A DNA stretch of 64,000 bases from Cristatella mucedo (GCA_009760855.2 WPIO01000014.1:1441001-1505000); one strand, 5' to 3'. Numbered from the stretch's first letter, positions 23,400 to 34,632 are shown. Notes: a model not told the origin generated them from the sequence alone. A program made the numbers and translations.

Positions 23400-23624
23400 T
23401 TGTTTTCGCGGATCCCAGCCTGCCTGCGCGCGGTTTTTCGCGCAGGGTCTCGTCGAAAGCGGCGGCTCTTTCTCGATTCTGTCGAGGCCGCCTTTGTCGC
23501 TGCGACGGTCGCAATTTTCGTCAGTAGAGGAAGAGCGCCCGAGGCCTGCGTGCGGCGAGCTGCGCGCCACCGTCGAAAGCGGAGCGCTTCCGGTATCGTC
23601 GCTGTCGTTCGTCGCACTCCTCGC

Positions 23625-23627
<3 letters not shown>

Positions 23628-23687
<60 letters not shown>
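23628..23687. repeat. (GA)n microsatellite in the CpG island
   Basis: About 28 uninterrupted GA units. This kind of tract near promoters can bind GAGA-type factors, but no function is shown. Confidence 0.98.
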
Positions 23688-23690
<3 letters not shown>

Positions 23691-24385
23691 AGCGCTCAGC
23701 CACCCACCCGCCAGCCTGCCTGAGAAGCGCAGTCGCCGCCTCAGCGCCGCGAGCGAGCACGGAAGCGTCGTCCTTTTTGTGGCTAGGCGCAAGGCAGGCT
23801 TTCGGTGCACCGCCGTCGGTGCGAAGCGGACTGGGCGCGCTCGGTCGCTTTCGAGGCGAGTCGCACCAATCGAATGCGCACAGCGTTGCTCGTGCGGCGG
23901 CTGGCGGCTGGCCGCCATTCGTCCTCGCCGAAGGCTGCGAGCGGTAGCAGCGGGTACACCTCTCCCGAAAGCACGGCGGCGGACGGCTGGGAGGCGGTAA
24001 ATATGGCGCAGCCGCATTAGGCGCGCCGAGCCTATCCGGTCGGCGCCCGCATCTCAGGCGGACGCCAAGAGAGACGGCGCGCGCCGCTCGGCAGCGGGCC
24101 GACCGGTTGAGGCGGAAGAATCTCGGGTCGTTGCAGACGTTCGAGAGTCTCGGAGAGCCTCGCGCAGCCAGAACCGAGGCACATCCGCCGGCGCCGGCGG
24201 CTGCTCATCGGGTGGCCGCGCGCGGCGGCTGGAGGCGAGTGGCCGTCATAGTGTCGGCGGCGCTGCCGCGCCGCGGACGCACTACCGAGGGCGCGCTGCC
24301 AGCCGCCGCCGCCGCCGAGCCACCCGTCTCGCCAGCTGTTGCCGTTGCGGCGGCGGCTGCGGCGGCGGCAGCCGCCGCGGCAGCG

Positions 24386-24626
24386 ATGGCGGTCGGTGCG
24401 AGGCTGCCAGCGGACGCCGTCGGAGGTTCCGAACCGGGCGCGACCGCGTGGTCGTCGGCTGACGCAGCAAACGCGACGAACGACGCCTCAGCCGCCTCTG
24501 CCTCCGCCGAGCGTTCGCCATCCCCGAGGCCACCGCGAGTGCCATCGGCGCCACCGCGAGTGCCATCGGCGGCGCCGCCGCAGCAGCCGACCGACGCCGG
24601 AGCGCCGCCGCCTCACCAGAAATACG
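24386..24626 (+). CDS. Candidate first coding exon, low-complexity N-terminus
   Basis: An ATG with G at -3 and +4 opens a frame of 80 codons rich in Ala, Ser and Pro (MAVGARLPADAVGG, ASAASASAERSPSPRPP, then QQPTDAGAPPPHQKYG). The same frame is open upstream through a poly-Ala run. A GT at 24627 (TACG|GTACGG) is a possible but mediocre donor. A 21-bp exact tandem duplication (24530-24550 and 24551-24571) gives two copies of PPRVPSA. The composition resembles disordered N-termini of transcription or RNA-binding factors. No domain is visible, so the identity is unknown and the exon may be spurious. Confidence 0.3.
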
Positions 24627-24799
24627 GTACGGCGTTGGCGATTTTCGGAATCGGCGGCGTCGGCGTCTCGCACCAAACTGCCGATTCGCTTGCTATTCCT
24701 CTCTAGGTGCTATTCCTCGTGGCGGGCCAAAACTAAGCGGAGCTCAAGGATTTTTGCGCTTAATGTCTGACTAGCGTGACTACCCGATCCCGCGTCCTA

Positions 24800-24942
24800 G
24801 CAGCTGGTTTGGTCTAGCGGTTAAGGTGCTCGCCCCGACCAAGGTCTGACTGAGGTCGTGGGCTCGAGCCCCGAGGCATATGCGAAGCGCCTGAATAGAG
24901 ATTGAGTTCTCTTGCGGCGCTATATAAACGAATTGTATATAG
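24800..24942 (+). mobile_element. tRNA-derived SINE, family S2, well preserved
   Basis: The head AGCTGGTTTGGTCTAGCGGT then TAAGGTGCTCGCCCCGACC includes an A-box-like segment, and GGCTCGAGCC is B-box-like. The tail AAGCGCCTGAATAGAGATTG then AGTTCTCTTGCGGCGCTATA ends in ATTGTATATA. Hairpin arms are AGCGCC 24886-24891 with GGCGCT 24916-24921, and AGAGA 24897-24901 with TCTCT 24908-24912. Confidence 0.9.
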
Positions 24943-26542
24943 CAGCTGCCGCTCGCTGCCTCGCCGCCAGCCGCGCACCGTTCTTCGAATGTATTTAAAT
25001 GCGCGTCGCTGCGTGCCCAACGCGTGCGAACAATGATTGGCGAAGCTTAGGTACGTTCGACATGACATCAGATAACCAGAGGGCCGCCGAGGCACTCCGG
25101 TCTGACGAGAAGCAGATAATTGCTCGCTGGGCCCGTCGCACGAACTAAATCGACGCGAAAGTGCTGCCAGTCACATTTTCCCTCGAGTTTCACCTGGGAG
25201 ATTCCATTTTATATCTCCTTGGATAGCTTTCGCACTATCTTACTTTTGTTCTCACGTGTTCGATCGGCATCGTTCGTAGCTTATTGTTTGCCTGCCTACA
25301 GCCTCCTTGAAGTGCGGTCGAGCTCTAGATCCTTCATGCTGCTACTCTCAAGGCGTAGCAAACTCTGTCTTAAAACCTGCAAGAAGCACTCCTGCCGCGC
25401 GTTCCCTGATAATAAATCCGAGGGCAGAGATGCAAAAATGTTTACCTGCCGGCGCTGTCCGGGGATGCTAATGGACGCTGCTTTCGAGGGCGCTAGACAG
25501 GGTGGTGGCGCAGAACGACGGCGGCTGGCTCACGCGTTGACACTGCTTTCACGAACTCCAGTGCAATGCCGTGCCAATCGGGTGACTTTGCAGTTCTAGA
25601 CATTCGGCGAAAATGCTTGTCGCCGTCACGATTCGTACCCGTTACATCTGGATTGGAAATAAGAGAACCGGCCGGTAAGTCGTTGCAGCTCCGCAGCCAG
25701 AGGTGCGTACACAACGAAAATCTAATAAGTGAGAATATAACGGAAACTTTAAGCGCAGCTGGATTACTGCGTTGCCGATTGCTTCGCCGTTGCTCGTTTA
25801 GCAGACAGCAGATTTCCTATAGCGTATGAAGGCTTGTGGTCATGGTTATTAAGCGTTTCTCCAGCTGTCAGTGCAAATGAACGCGAAAGCGTGCTGAGAC
25901 GTTGCTCTTGCTGAAGTCTCGGTAGGAGACAGAAGACGCGATGACAAGGAGCCAGCGACGATTTAGTGCGGACCTGGCTTGAGCCGAAGAGGGCGTCGAT
26001 GAGGCTTAATATTCTGCCCGCTGGCTGCGCCGTCTCTCACTGTTTATTTAATACGGAACTTAACAATTAATGGCGGTCCATGGCTTCTCTGCCGAAGACC
26101 TGCAAATGTAATCGCAAAATACGGGAACGTTAAAAAAATATTACCGCTCAAAAGCTGCTCACGAACACGTGGGTATTGTGGTACCGGACGCAAAGCTCGG
26201 GCATTTCTGAACGTCGAAACTGCAAAGCGATTCTTATCCTTTTCTTTTGGCAGATAATCTCCACAGCATTTGCGAACACAGTTGGAGACCGCTCCAATCG
26301 TTAGCCGCTCTTCACTGTTTCAAATTTGAATGACAATTCGATGCTCAATTTCAACTATCGGAGCGCATTTATTAGAAGTATGCGAGGTAATAAATTATCA
26401 CCATCGATAGTGACAATATGACAATGTTACATCGTAGTAGTGGTACGATGAATATTGTAAAGGGCACAACTTAAGTGTGACGTCAGTGACTTGTGTTTAT
26501 GGTACGCACGGACTAACGTACTCACGTACTCACATCCAAAAT
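24943..26542. other. Unassigned spacer
   Basis: The longest frame (25120-25599 +) has no recognisable domain. No repeat family recognised. Confidence 0.4.
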
Positions 26543-26544
26543 TA

Positions 26545-27526
26545 CAGTGGGGTCCTGGGCTACGAACTTCTTAGCCAGTAAACAGCACTGGGGACGAACA
26601 CCCTGGTAGGCGAAAAACTACCTCAGGTTACGAATCCGGTTCCGGGTTTCGAGCCGAAACTAAAGGGCTTGCAGGAGCTTTACATGTATTCAGAAGTAAT
26701 AAAGCATTTAAATGGATCAGCTGTCCCAGGTTTCCTGAAAAAAATATTAGCCGATTTAACAGTCTCATTTGTAAAGCGGCAGAAGAGCCTTAACGGCTAT
26801 CACCATCGCTTGCAGTTGGCAATAAAGGATCGCCCACTTTAAGATTCGAACTCACGATCTCGATTGTGGAGAGCGAGCGCAGCGCCCCTCGCGGCCCGAA
26901 GTATCCTGTACGGGTAGGATAGGGGTAAGGTAAAACTTCCGCAATGATCGAAGGTAATGCCCGTGCGGAAACCCATAACGAGTGGAGATTATAGACGGAG
27001 TACCCACTGGGATTTCTTGGCAAGTTTCTTTTCTGTGCAATCGCTCGCCAGCAAAGTCGCCACTGGTCGGCCACCCAATACGACCGAGTGAAAAAGCGTT
27101 TGCTTGCGAGCGTAGCTTGAATAATAAAAAAACGGGAGGGTACAAACGGCTGCCACTTGTCATTTAGCCATCCGGAACGATTGGAAAAAATAATCCTCTC
27201 GTATTCCTTTTTGTATCGTTTTTGTATTTCCAGATGTGTTGCTGTTGCTATGTATGTACGTATGTATTTTGCAGTACTGTTTATAGTGTACGTATTTAGT
27301 CCATGATTATTTTTTCCTTAGTTTCAGGCAGTTTGAAAAATTTGAGCTCATTTGTTTCATCTATATTATGGAGAAATGTTTTTTGCCTGGTTTGAGAATG
27401 AACTAAAATTTTCCCCATATTTTTTCTCAATTTTTCCCTATAGGAAATCACGATCCAGGTTACGACGGACTCTGATTAAAAACTTAGTCCGTGAACGGAT
27501 TAGGTTCGTAACACGGAACTCCACTG
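26545..27526. mobile_element. Inverted-repeat DNA element (family C), pogo/Tigger-like, with SINE insert
   Basis: The left end CAGTGGGGTCCTGGGCTACG then AAC pairs with the right end, which in reverse complement reads CAGTGGAGTTCCGTGTTACG then AAC. The resulting inverted repeat is about 23 bp with roughly three quarters identity. Both sides are flanked by TTA. The length without the SINE is about 830 bp, and no transposase is visible. CAGT...ACTG ends next to TA-type targets are typical of the Tc1/mariner-pogo group, which is the basis for the assignment. Confidence 0.6.
26749..26898 (-). mobile_element. tRNA-derived SINE S1 inside the family C element
   Basis: AGCCGATTTAACAGTCTCAT, TTGCAGTTGGCAATAAAGGA, then the B-box complement AGATTCGAACTC and a shortened head. 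Confidence 0.85.
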
Positions 27527-27831
27527 TTATTATGTTGATTGAAAAGGTCTATACAGAATCTTTTGAGGACCCCCGAGATTCAGGCTGAGATAACGGCTCA
27601 GAGAGCTTCAGAGAACTATTTCCGACCACCATTGTGGACGGGCGAGTCTTTCATAGAAATAGATCCAAAACAAGGAGAGAAAACTTCGTCGAATTTATGA
27701 ATATTTACGTCACTATCGCATATGACGATAAAGCCAGAGGAAGCCACTCAGCATAGCACTGCAGGAAATCAGCGGAAACTTCACATTCGACAAAGTAGTC
27801 AACATCAAGGAGAGACCGATGGCTAGGTGTA
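27527..27831. other. Intergenic, nothing recognised
   Basis: No gene or repeat family recognised. Confidence 0.4.
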
Positions 27832-28010
27832 AGCCGTGATGGCACACTAGGTAGGGCCGTTTCGTTTTACGATCTAGAACCCGAGGCCTTGGGTTCGAAT
27901 CCTGCGGTGGGCAATTCTTTATTTCCATTGCAAGCGGTGGTGATAGCCGTAAAGGCTCTTCTGTCACTATACAAAAGAGGCCGTCAAATCAGCTAGTATT
28001 TATTTATTTA
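27832..28010 (+). mobile_element. tRNA-derived SINE, family S1, plus strand
   Basis: Head GCCGTGATGGCACACTAGGT, B box GGGTTCGAATCCTGC, body GTGGGCAATTCTTTATT and GCAAGCGGTGGTGATAGCCG, end GGCCGTCAAATCAGCTAG, and a (TTTA)n tail. Confidence 0.85.
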
Positions 28011-28329
28011 AGTTGCGAGCACTTTGAGAGCGACGTCGGTTCGCGTCCTTGTCAGACAGTAGGCCGGGCTCAGAAGCCGGCCGCCGGCGGACTCCATGAC
28101 GTGATGGCTCGCGATGCAACGTTGCAGAAGAGAATTTCTGTTGATTTTTCACAGGCGTAAGCTAGTTACGTAATAGCTTGACGTGAGTGGTGGAGTCGCA
28201 GTCTACGTCTTCATTAATCGACAGCACTTAGCTTGAGGTTTTCGAATTGCACGAGGAGGAAAGCTACACTTTTTTTTACAGTTCTTTGTTGCTTTAGTTG
28301 TTCCCGAGTTTTGACAAAGATCCATTCTT

Positions 28330-28798
28330 TGGTTCCAGCCTGTCTCTCAGATTTCCTCCCTCACCTGGCCAAGCATCGTACCACCCGCTTTTTGTAATCC
28401 AGTACTTTACCAATACCTCGTACAAACCTCAAATCCTTTGGGGACCGTGCATTTAGTTCGTATGCTCCCAAAGTCTGGAACTCACTCCCGACTTGCGTCA
28501 GAACATCCCATGACTTGACCACATCTAAAAAGAACTTACAAGCACACCTATTTAGGACAGCATTTAGTGGGTCCCTGTGATTCGTCCTTCATGTGCTTAT
28601 GCATGCTGACACTGTATGCAGCCACTAACCACATTTGCATGCTGACCCTGTGCATATCACCCCTAACCATGTTATTCAAGTTGTTTGTCAAGCATGATAT
28701 TACTCACCATTCAATCGCGTTTCCCTTTGCAGAAAATGTAGAGCGCCTAGAAAGAGATTGAGTTCTCCGAGGGCGCTTTATTAAGTGCATTATTATTA
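28330..28798 (+). mobile_element. LINE-A fragment, ORF2 C-terminus plus full 3' end
   Basis: It starts at the CCAGCCTGTCTCTCAGATTT segment (LAPAYLSDLL region), continues through PRTNLKSFGDRAF and the 3' UTR, and ends with the hairpin tail and (ATT)n at about 28785-28798. There are a few frame breaks. Confidence 0.85.
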
Positions 28799-31700
28799 TT
28801 CACTTGTACGGTGTCAACAACATCCACGTCTATTAATAATATTAATATGTAGAACTCTTATTCAGCTGTTTTAAAGTGCCACTTTTTGACCAAATGCTGC
28901 TCATTTTAAGTGAGCTTGTTAAGCTGAAGCTGCTGTTGAGCTTAGGTCAAGCGTAACTCCCTGTTTTTCGACCTTTTACACTCCCCTTTGTCCATAACTT
29001 TGCACGCACTTTTGAGCACGAGGCTTAATGAACCTTCGACCGCTTACACGACAAGACAGTTAGTAAATCCCATTTACAATTGCAGACGGCTTAACTGCCA
29101 TCATTCACTTGAATTCGGCACAGCCTTCTCCCTTTGATGATAAGTCGGCATGTCGGAGTTTCGTCATCAGAGTAAGTCAGCACTCTCGCGGCGGTGGGCA
29201 GCAAGGAGAAGGCGGCAAAGCAGCGCAGCTCTCGCAGTTACTCACCCTCATCGTACATGATAGTAATAAGACATTTGTAGCTCACCCTAAAAGACCTAAA
29301 TTTCCGTTCCAAAGTACCTGACGCTCGTGCTGTAATGGAAGAATTTCAATTGGTTAGTGGATATAGCTTGCAGTATGTTAGCACGCATTAGCCCACAACA
29401 GACGATTCGAACGGACCCAGCAAATGCTGTGAGGAACGAGTGGGGTTTTAGTTACTTTTTAAATTTTGTCAAGTTAGGGGATTCATGACGTTTGCAGGAA
29501 GCGAATTCAAAGCGTTTGGAGCCCAGGAGTAACCCATCGGAAGAGATAACCCTAACCAGGCTAACGTTTGGGCTCAAATCAGCAGTCAGTGTATGTCCAC
29601 CTTCGCGCGTGATCGAAGTCAGTTCTTAAGTAACTATACGCCGTCATATAACCGGAATTTTTTGCAAGAGCAAAGTTGAGCGTGATCTAGGAATACTTCA
29701 AGGGTTTCATACATTGTTCGGCAAATTGTTCGCTTGATCAATCCCAAAGGATGCTCTTATTCGACTTCTTTCACGAACGACGCTCTACTATGCGCAGCAG
29801 ACAGGGATGCCATGGAGCAAGACATAGTCTGTGAATCTTACTCTTACGAATCAAATTATTAAAAGTCACAATCACGAACTGTAGAGGGCTAAGTTTTACA
29901 GAGTGTTTCTATCAAACCGATCGTGAAGGGTACGGGTAAACTACTTGAAACTCGTTCAAGCTGGGTTTCATCTTCTGCACATCAAAGATTTACTGGCGAG
30001 CTGATTGCTTGAAAGTCTCTGGCCAACGCAGCGATTCGAATAGTCCAGAGGTTATTTACCTAGACATAGCGTGGGCGTGAGCGCTAAACGAGACTTGATC
30101 TTTATTACTCTCAACGCATACATATACGAGAGCTCGATGAATCACAGCAGACCACAGGAAATACAACATGCACTAGTGGCCTGACGCTGTGCTGCGTCGA
30201 TGGCTTAACTATTGGCCATAGGTGAAGCCTGTACATTAGTGTCAAGGCGCTGCACTAATTACAACAAAAGAAGCCGTAGACGCATACAACATCAGTGTCT
30301 GGAAATCCATCCAACGTGCTCATCTGTGTCTGGAAAAGCATCATCTGTCAATGCACGTGTCAATAAATAAAATACCGTGACTATAGCAGAGTTTTCAACG
30401 CTGGTTTCGACTAAGCTAAACTGCCCAGAAACTCCTGGCACACCACCGCAGTACCGAATCGTGTCCAAATTCGCGTCAGCTCTCCACCGGGCCATGATAT
30501 CTCAGTGCCCGACTTCTGCCATACCTAGAGAATCCACCTCCTCGCTGGTGACCCCGCGCCGGCTATGAACCACTTATCAAGTCATTCGCATGGCCACCAG
30601 TTATCCATCGAAGGAGCTGCTCAGAATTTCCATGCCTGGCATGCACCGGGCATAGCGCTAATGCTTACTCGGCCGGTTCTACTCTTTGCGGAGGTTCCCA
30701 ATAGTATAGACAAAGACTTAGCGGCTTTGGGTGCCCGCGAGGCAGCCAACGCCCTTCATCTCACGCAGGCACTGCTTTAATAGCCTTCGGGTTCTCTGCG
30801 AGCATAACTTATTTATGCCGTCTAGGGGGCCTTACTCACTGTGCCGAAATTGATCTCCAGTGGCACACTTGCTCGCATTCCTACTGGACTATGGATTGGA
30901 ATCGGAAGCTGAGAATCTCGGGATCGGATTATTTTCGTGGAATCGGGATAGGGTCGCAGAATCGGGAGAAGAAGTCATCGCGATCAGCCGATCCCCGCTC
31001 AGCCACCTGTTGCAGCGGAAGGTTGCCGCACGTGTGCTGAAAGCTTCTTTCTGGGATCGGCTCGACCAAACCGCTGCCTACGGCTGTGGCCTCTCCTAGC
31101 GACTAGCGGTAAAGGCTGGATGGAAAAAGTAGCCCACTTGCTGTAGCTGGTTTTCCTCTGTGTTAGGCTTGTTTCCGGTTGTCAATCGCCCAAGTGATTC
31201 GGTTGCAAATAATTGGCAAAGAGTAGGAAGCCCAGCTTCGAGTTCGAACGTCCGAGGCGCTGCTAAGTTCATTTTTGAACCACCAGTCGTAATTGTTGCT
31301 TGTTTTGCCCCACCGCTGTCGCAAGACAATCCGCGAGAACTGAAGCCACATGATCAGGGGAATTAAAAGCCATGGCTAGCTCCATTGCGTCGTACCTTGG
31401 CGTAATCCCTTTTGGAACTGGTGAGAAAGAGAGAGAATACAGAAGGTAAACTGCTGCAGCGGCACAAGTTTCATTTCTCAACCAATAGATTTCGAATAGG
31501 AGTAACCAGAGTTGACAATTATTATCGAATGGTGTTCGCAAGCTTAGGATCGGTAAGCTTGCAGCTGGTCATTCTGGCACAGAAGATGGCCGATTGTTGA
31601 TTACTGGTTGTTACTCGCTGCCGTACCAAGGCCGACAAAGTTTTCCCTTCGTTTGCCAAACTCCATCTTGAGAAATATCCGCAGGCTCACTCAATGCGGT

Positions 31701-31894
31701 GCTTCAGCAAAAGCACTCGCTTGCACGCAACCATGCGAATTAACCAAGCCAATTGTGGCGAGAAATTGGAGCTAAAATCAATTAAAATCACGGTATATTA
31801 CTATTACATAGCATAATAACAATATAAAATGTAATACAATATAATATTATTATATGTAATGCAATGTGCCCGTCTGTAACTTCTCGAAGCCAAC
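28799..31894. other. Largely unassigned spacer with one LINE-A relic
   Basis: About 29370-29570 resembles minus-strand LINE-A near the ORF2 end (GGACCCAGCAAATGCTGTGA, GGAAGCGAATTCAAAGCGTT). The rest has only short frames. ATCGG-rich sequence at 30890-31000 is locally repetitive. No host gene recognised. Confidence 0.4.
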
Positions 31895-32110
31895 AAGACT
31901 ATATGGGTGTTACACGGGAGAGTTTTCTGTAGAGAACTACAAGCTTAAGCTGCTTTCGCTACGCATTCGGTAGCCAACAGACTTCATCTCACGAAACAAT
32001 GAGAAAGTGAGAAGCATAGCTGAGTCAGGAGGACAGATGAGGTAGCGAGTAGCATGGAAGTAGCAGCTCGCAACGGCTGGAAAGGATGTGCCACAGTCGA
32101 CCTCAGGAGG
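31895..32110 (-). mobile_element. LINE-B 3' end fragment
   Basis: It shares GAGAGTTTTCTGTAGAG, CGCTACGCATTCGGTAGCCA, CAGACTTCATCTCACG and CAGCTCGCAACGGCTGGAAA with the copies at 40.0 and 54.1 kb. Confidence 0.75.
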
Positions 32111-32667
32111 GTCGACGAGACGTCATTTCATAAGAAATATATATATATATATATATATGAAATATAATATTATAAAAATATAATTGTACGCCTGCGTTGA
32201 AGAATGAGTTCGCAGAGCCGACTAAGTTTCAGAGGCGTCACTCGACGAGACTAATTGGAACAGCATGCACGTCACACCGTCTCGTCCCCCCCCGAAAGTT
32301 TCTGAGAGGCGAGCCTGGTGCGCTCGTTCTCAGCACTTTAATTTGATTGGCCGCGACCTCCGCTCCTCGCTGGAGAATGACCTCTTTGAGGCGATCGGCT
32401 GCTTTTAGCGCAGAGCAACTGAAGCCGTACGGAGGACGAGTGACGGAGCTGGAGTTCGAAGAAGAGAGAGCTCCCTGAATCTAAACTCGAGCGAACTCCG
32501 CCCCCTCCCACGCTAGCAATTAGTAGCTAGCTATCTAGGTACGTTGGTTATAGCGACGAGTGTTGAGCAGCGAGTAGAAAAATTATTCCTGCTAGCTGTG
32601 CGAAAGCGTACGTTTGCTGAGACAGGACTGTGGCTGAACCTGCGTATCTTTACTTATAGTCTCGGCT
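32111..32667. other. Unassigned spacer
   Basis: A short AT microsatellite at 32138-32160 and a C-run at 32287-32294. No gene recognised. Confidence 0.4.
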
Positions 32668-32822
32668 GCACATCGGAATCGGTTAGATCAGCTAGAATCT
32701 TCGTCGGGAATCGGTTAGATCAGTCAGCATCGGTGAGGAATCGGTTAGATCAGTTAGAATCTGCGTCGGGAATCGGTTAGATCAGTTAGAATCGGTTAGA
32801 ATGGTCAGGAATCTGTGTCGGG
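32668..32822 (+). repeat. Minisatellite, about 32-bp units of GGAATCGGTTAGATCAG type
   Basis: Four tandem copies start with GGAATCGGTTAGATCAG, with 30-32 bp spacing and diverged ends (CTAGAATCTTCGTCG, TCAGCATCGGTGA, TTAGAATCTGCGTCG). Confidence 0.9.
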
Positions 32823-33467
32823 TAAGGCAAAGGCAAGCTAGCGATCCACAGGCCTACAATCCTATTCTCAAGAGAGTCTTGCATCGGCACGGTAGTGGAA
32901 TATATGAGCCACTTGATTAGGAAAGTTAAAGTGGAAGTCTCAATTGCTAAGTTCAAAGAGTGCGTTCAAAGTGGTGACCCGCATTACCCATGGCACATGT
33001 AGCCCCTTCTCGAGAACAGTTTTTGCATCTCTTTTTGTGTCTTACTCATAGGTCGCAGAGTCCTATACGGCTAAACTGCGTATTTTCGTCCTCTTTATTC
33101 TGCTTTATTCAACTTCATATATTGCATTTTGATTAGCATGGCACTTTTATTTGGCCAAATAAAATTCAATGGTGGTTGTCATAATAGGTGAGATAGAAAG
33201 CTTTCTTGACTTGTAGGTGTATGCGCTACTTGGTTTCCAATCGATCATTATTTCAGCATTTGTAGCAGTGTGCTTATACAGGTAAGACTATACTATACTG
33301 AAATCTATTGACTTGCTATCTTTGTTCCCATGAATAGGACGGGCAGGATTAGCCACTCTCATGTTTACCCTTAACATGTTCATAATGAAGTCAGACCTAA
33401 GTGAATTGCCAAATTATATTTAAATATATTTATGCTCTATCAAAATGTAATGATGGATGTCAGACAA
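32823..33467. other. Intergenic, nothing recognised
   Basis: AT-rich with no gene or repeat family recognised. Confidence 0.4.
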
Positions 33468-33622
33468 TAATAATATAATATAATATAATTCATTTGTATA
33501 GCGCCCCAAGAGAACTTAACCTCTATTCAGGCGCTTCACATATGCCTCGGGGCTCGAGCCCACGACCTCAGTCAGACCTTGGTCGGGGCAAGCACCTTAA
33601 CCACTAGACCAAACCAGCTCGG
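33468..33622 (-). mobile_element. tRNA-derived SINE, family S2, well preserved
   Basis: (AT)n, then CATTTGTATAGCGCCCCAAG, AGAACTTAACCTCTATTCAG, GCGCTTCACATATGCCTCGG, GGCTCGAGCCCACGACCTCA, and the head complement ending ACCAAACCAGCTC. Confidence 0.9.
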
Positions 33623-34215
33623 CGACAAGTTTATGGTAATATATATTTGGTTCTTTACTGTAATACGACAAAAAATCCTTGGTTACGAGTCGTATTCAAG
33701 CCACCAATTAGTCTCCCAGATTGACTGCGAGCCATCTGCTAGTTGTAGGACTTGGTATACACAACTTGTCTACCGCTCGAGTATTAGGACAAGGTTCGTG
33801 GAGACACAACAGTAGTTCCTCAAGGGGGTGACTCGCCATGCCAATTAGTGTGGACTAAGTAATTATCAGGGCCTGCAAGTTGATTGTCAACGGCTCAATA
33901 ATGCACAGTCAGGTAACCATTCGCTGGTGGTCGATCGCAAGTACCCTGAAGTGATGGTATATGACTGTTGGACAGTTGGTTAGCTACAAGACAGCTCGAG
34001 AGCACGGTATTCTGCCAAGGTCCAGCCTTTCGCTACTTGTGTGTGCGCTTGTGTGTGCATTCGCTCGCCAGAGCGAACGTGCGTGTGCGCGCCGCGCGGG
34101 CATGTGTGTGTGTGTGTGTGTGCCTTCGTTCAGCATCCCATGTGGTTCGAACTAGTTTTCGGATGACCGTAGCTGTTTCTAATTCCACTCAGCTTAAATA
34201 GGTTCTGGTTGAAGC
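33623..34215. other. Unassigned spacer
   Basis: It includes a short (GT)n run near 34104-34122. No gene recognised. Confidence 0.4.
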
Positions 34216-34269
34216 TGCGTGTTCGGAAAGCTTTGCTCAAACTCAAAGTAGAAAAAGGCGAAAAACTTC

Positions 34270-34632
34270 GTGACGATTTTGTCCTCCCTTCAAAGGCTCT
34301 TCGCAGACTTTGAGTCTCGCCTGTGGGGCGGCTTGCCTGCGTCTTTGCATTTCGACTGTACAGCGGACCTTCTATACGACAGGGCGCGCCCTTCGAACAC
34401 CAACGTCAGGTGTAGGTGGTTAGACCCAACAAGTAGGGTCAAACGGAATCTGTCGAAAGAAAAGTCAAACCTGTACAAAAAGTTTGCGAAAATTCTGCAC
34501 GACCAAGTCCACAATCTGCATGCAATATGCATACAGTCTGAGCACAAAAGTCCACAGTTCACGCAAATTGTCGGCAGGCTTTTACAGAGTCAAGTGCAAG
34601 AAGTTTTAAACTATAAAATAACACAAGGTTAG
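34270..34632 (+). CDS. Unrecognised protein-like ORF, 120 codons
   Basis: The frame encodes a basic, helix-rich C-terminal half (VKRNLSKEKSNLYKKFAKIL, then HDQVHNLHAICIQSEHKS and IVGRLLQSQVQEVLNYK) with mixed codon use, not low complexity. A polypyrimidine-AG at 34282-34302 (TTGTCCTCCCTTCAAAG) is a possible splice acceptor, and CAG|GTGTAG at 34409 is a possible donor. The frame ends exactly where a SINE S1 begins, so it may have been cut by the insertion. No family recognised. It could be an exon, a pseudogene or a transposon fragment. Confidence 0.25.
   Translation: MTILSSLQRLFADFESRLWGGLPASLHFDCTADLLYDRARPSNTNVRCRWLDPTSRVKRNLSKEKSNLYKKFAKILHDQVHNLHAICIQSEHKSPQFTQIVGRLLQSQVQEVLNYKITQG

Larger units (their letters stand above)
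22690..24780. promoter_or_regulatory. CpG-rich island, candidate promoter region
   Basis: About 2 kb that is conspicuously richer in G+C and in CpG than the flanks. It has CCG/CGG runs (23366-23398, 24300-24400) and a long (GA)n tract. Long open frames on both strands are a by-product of the composition. In invertebrate genomes such islands are less diagnostic than in vertebrates, so promoter function is an inference. Confidence 0.4.

Noticed and set aside
23268-24017. 249-codon minus-strand frame in the CpG island
   Set aside because: Composed mainly of poly-Arg and Leu-Ser runs read from CCG and GA repeats; the opposite frames are equally open, as expected from composition.
24815-24880. 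tRNA gene in the head of the S2 element
   Set aside because: It is followed by the S2 tail hairpin and (AT)n and repeated about ten times in the window; it is a SINE.
25120-25599. 159-codon frame downstream of the CpG island
   Set aside because: No family resemblance and no splice signals that connect to the candidate exon at 24386 with confidence.
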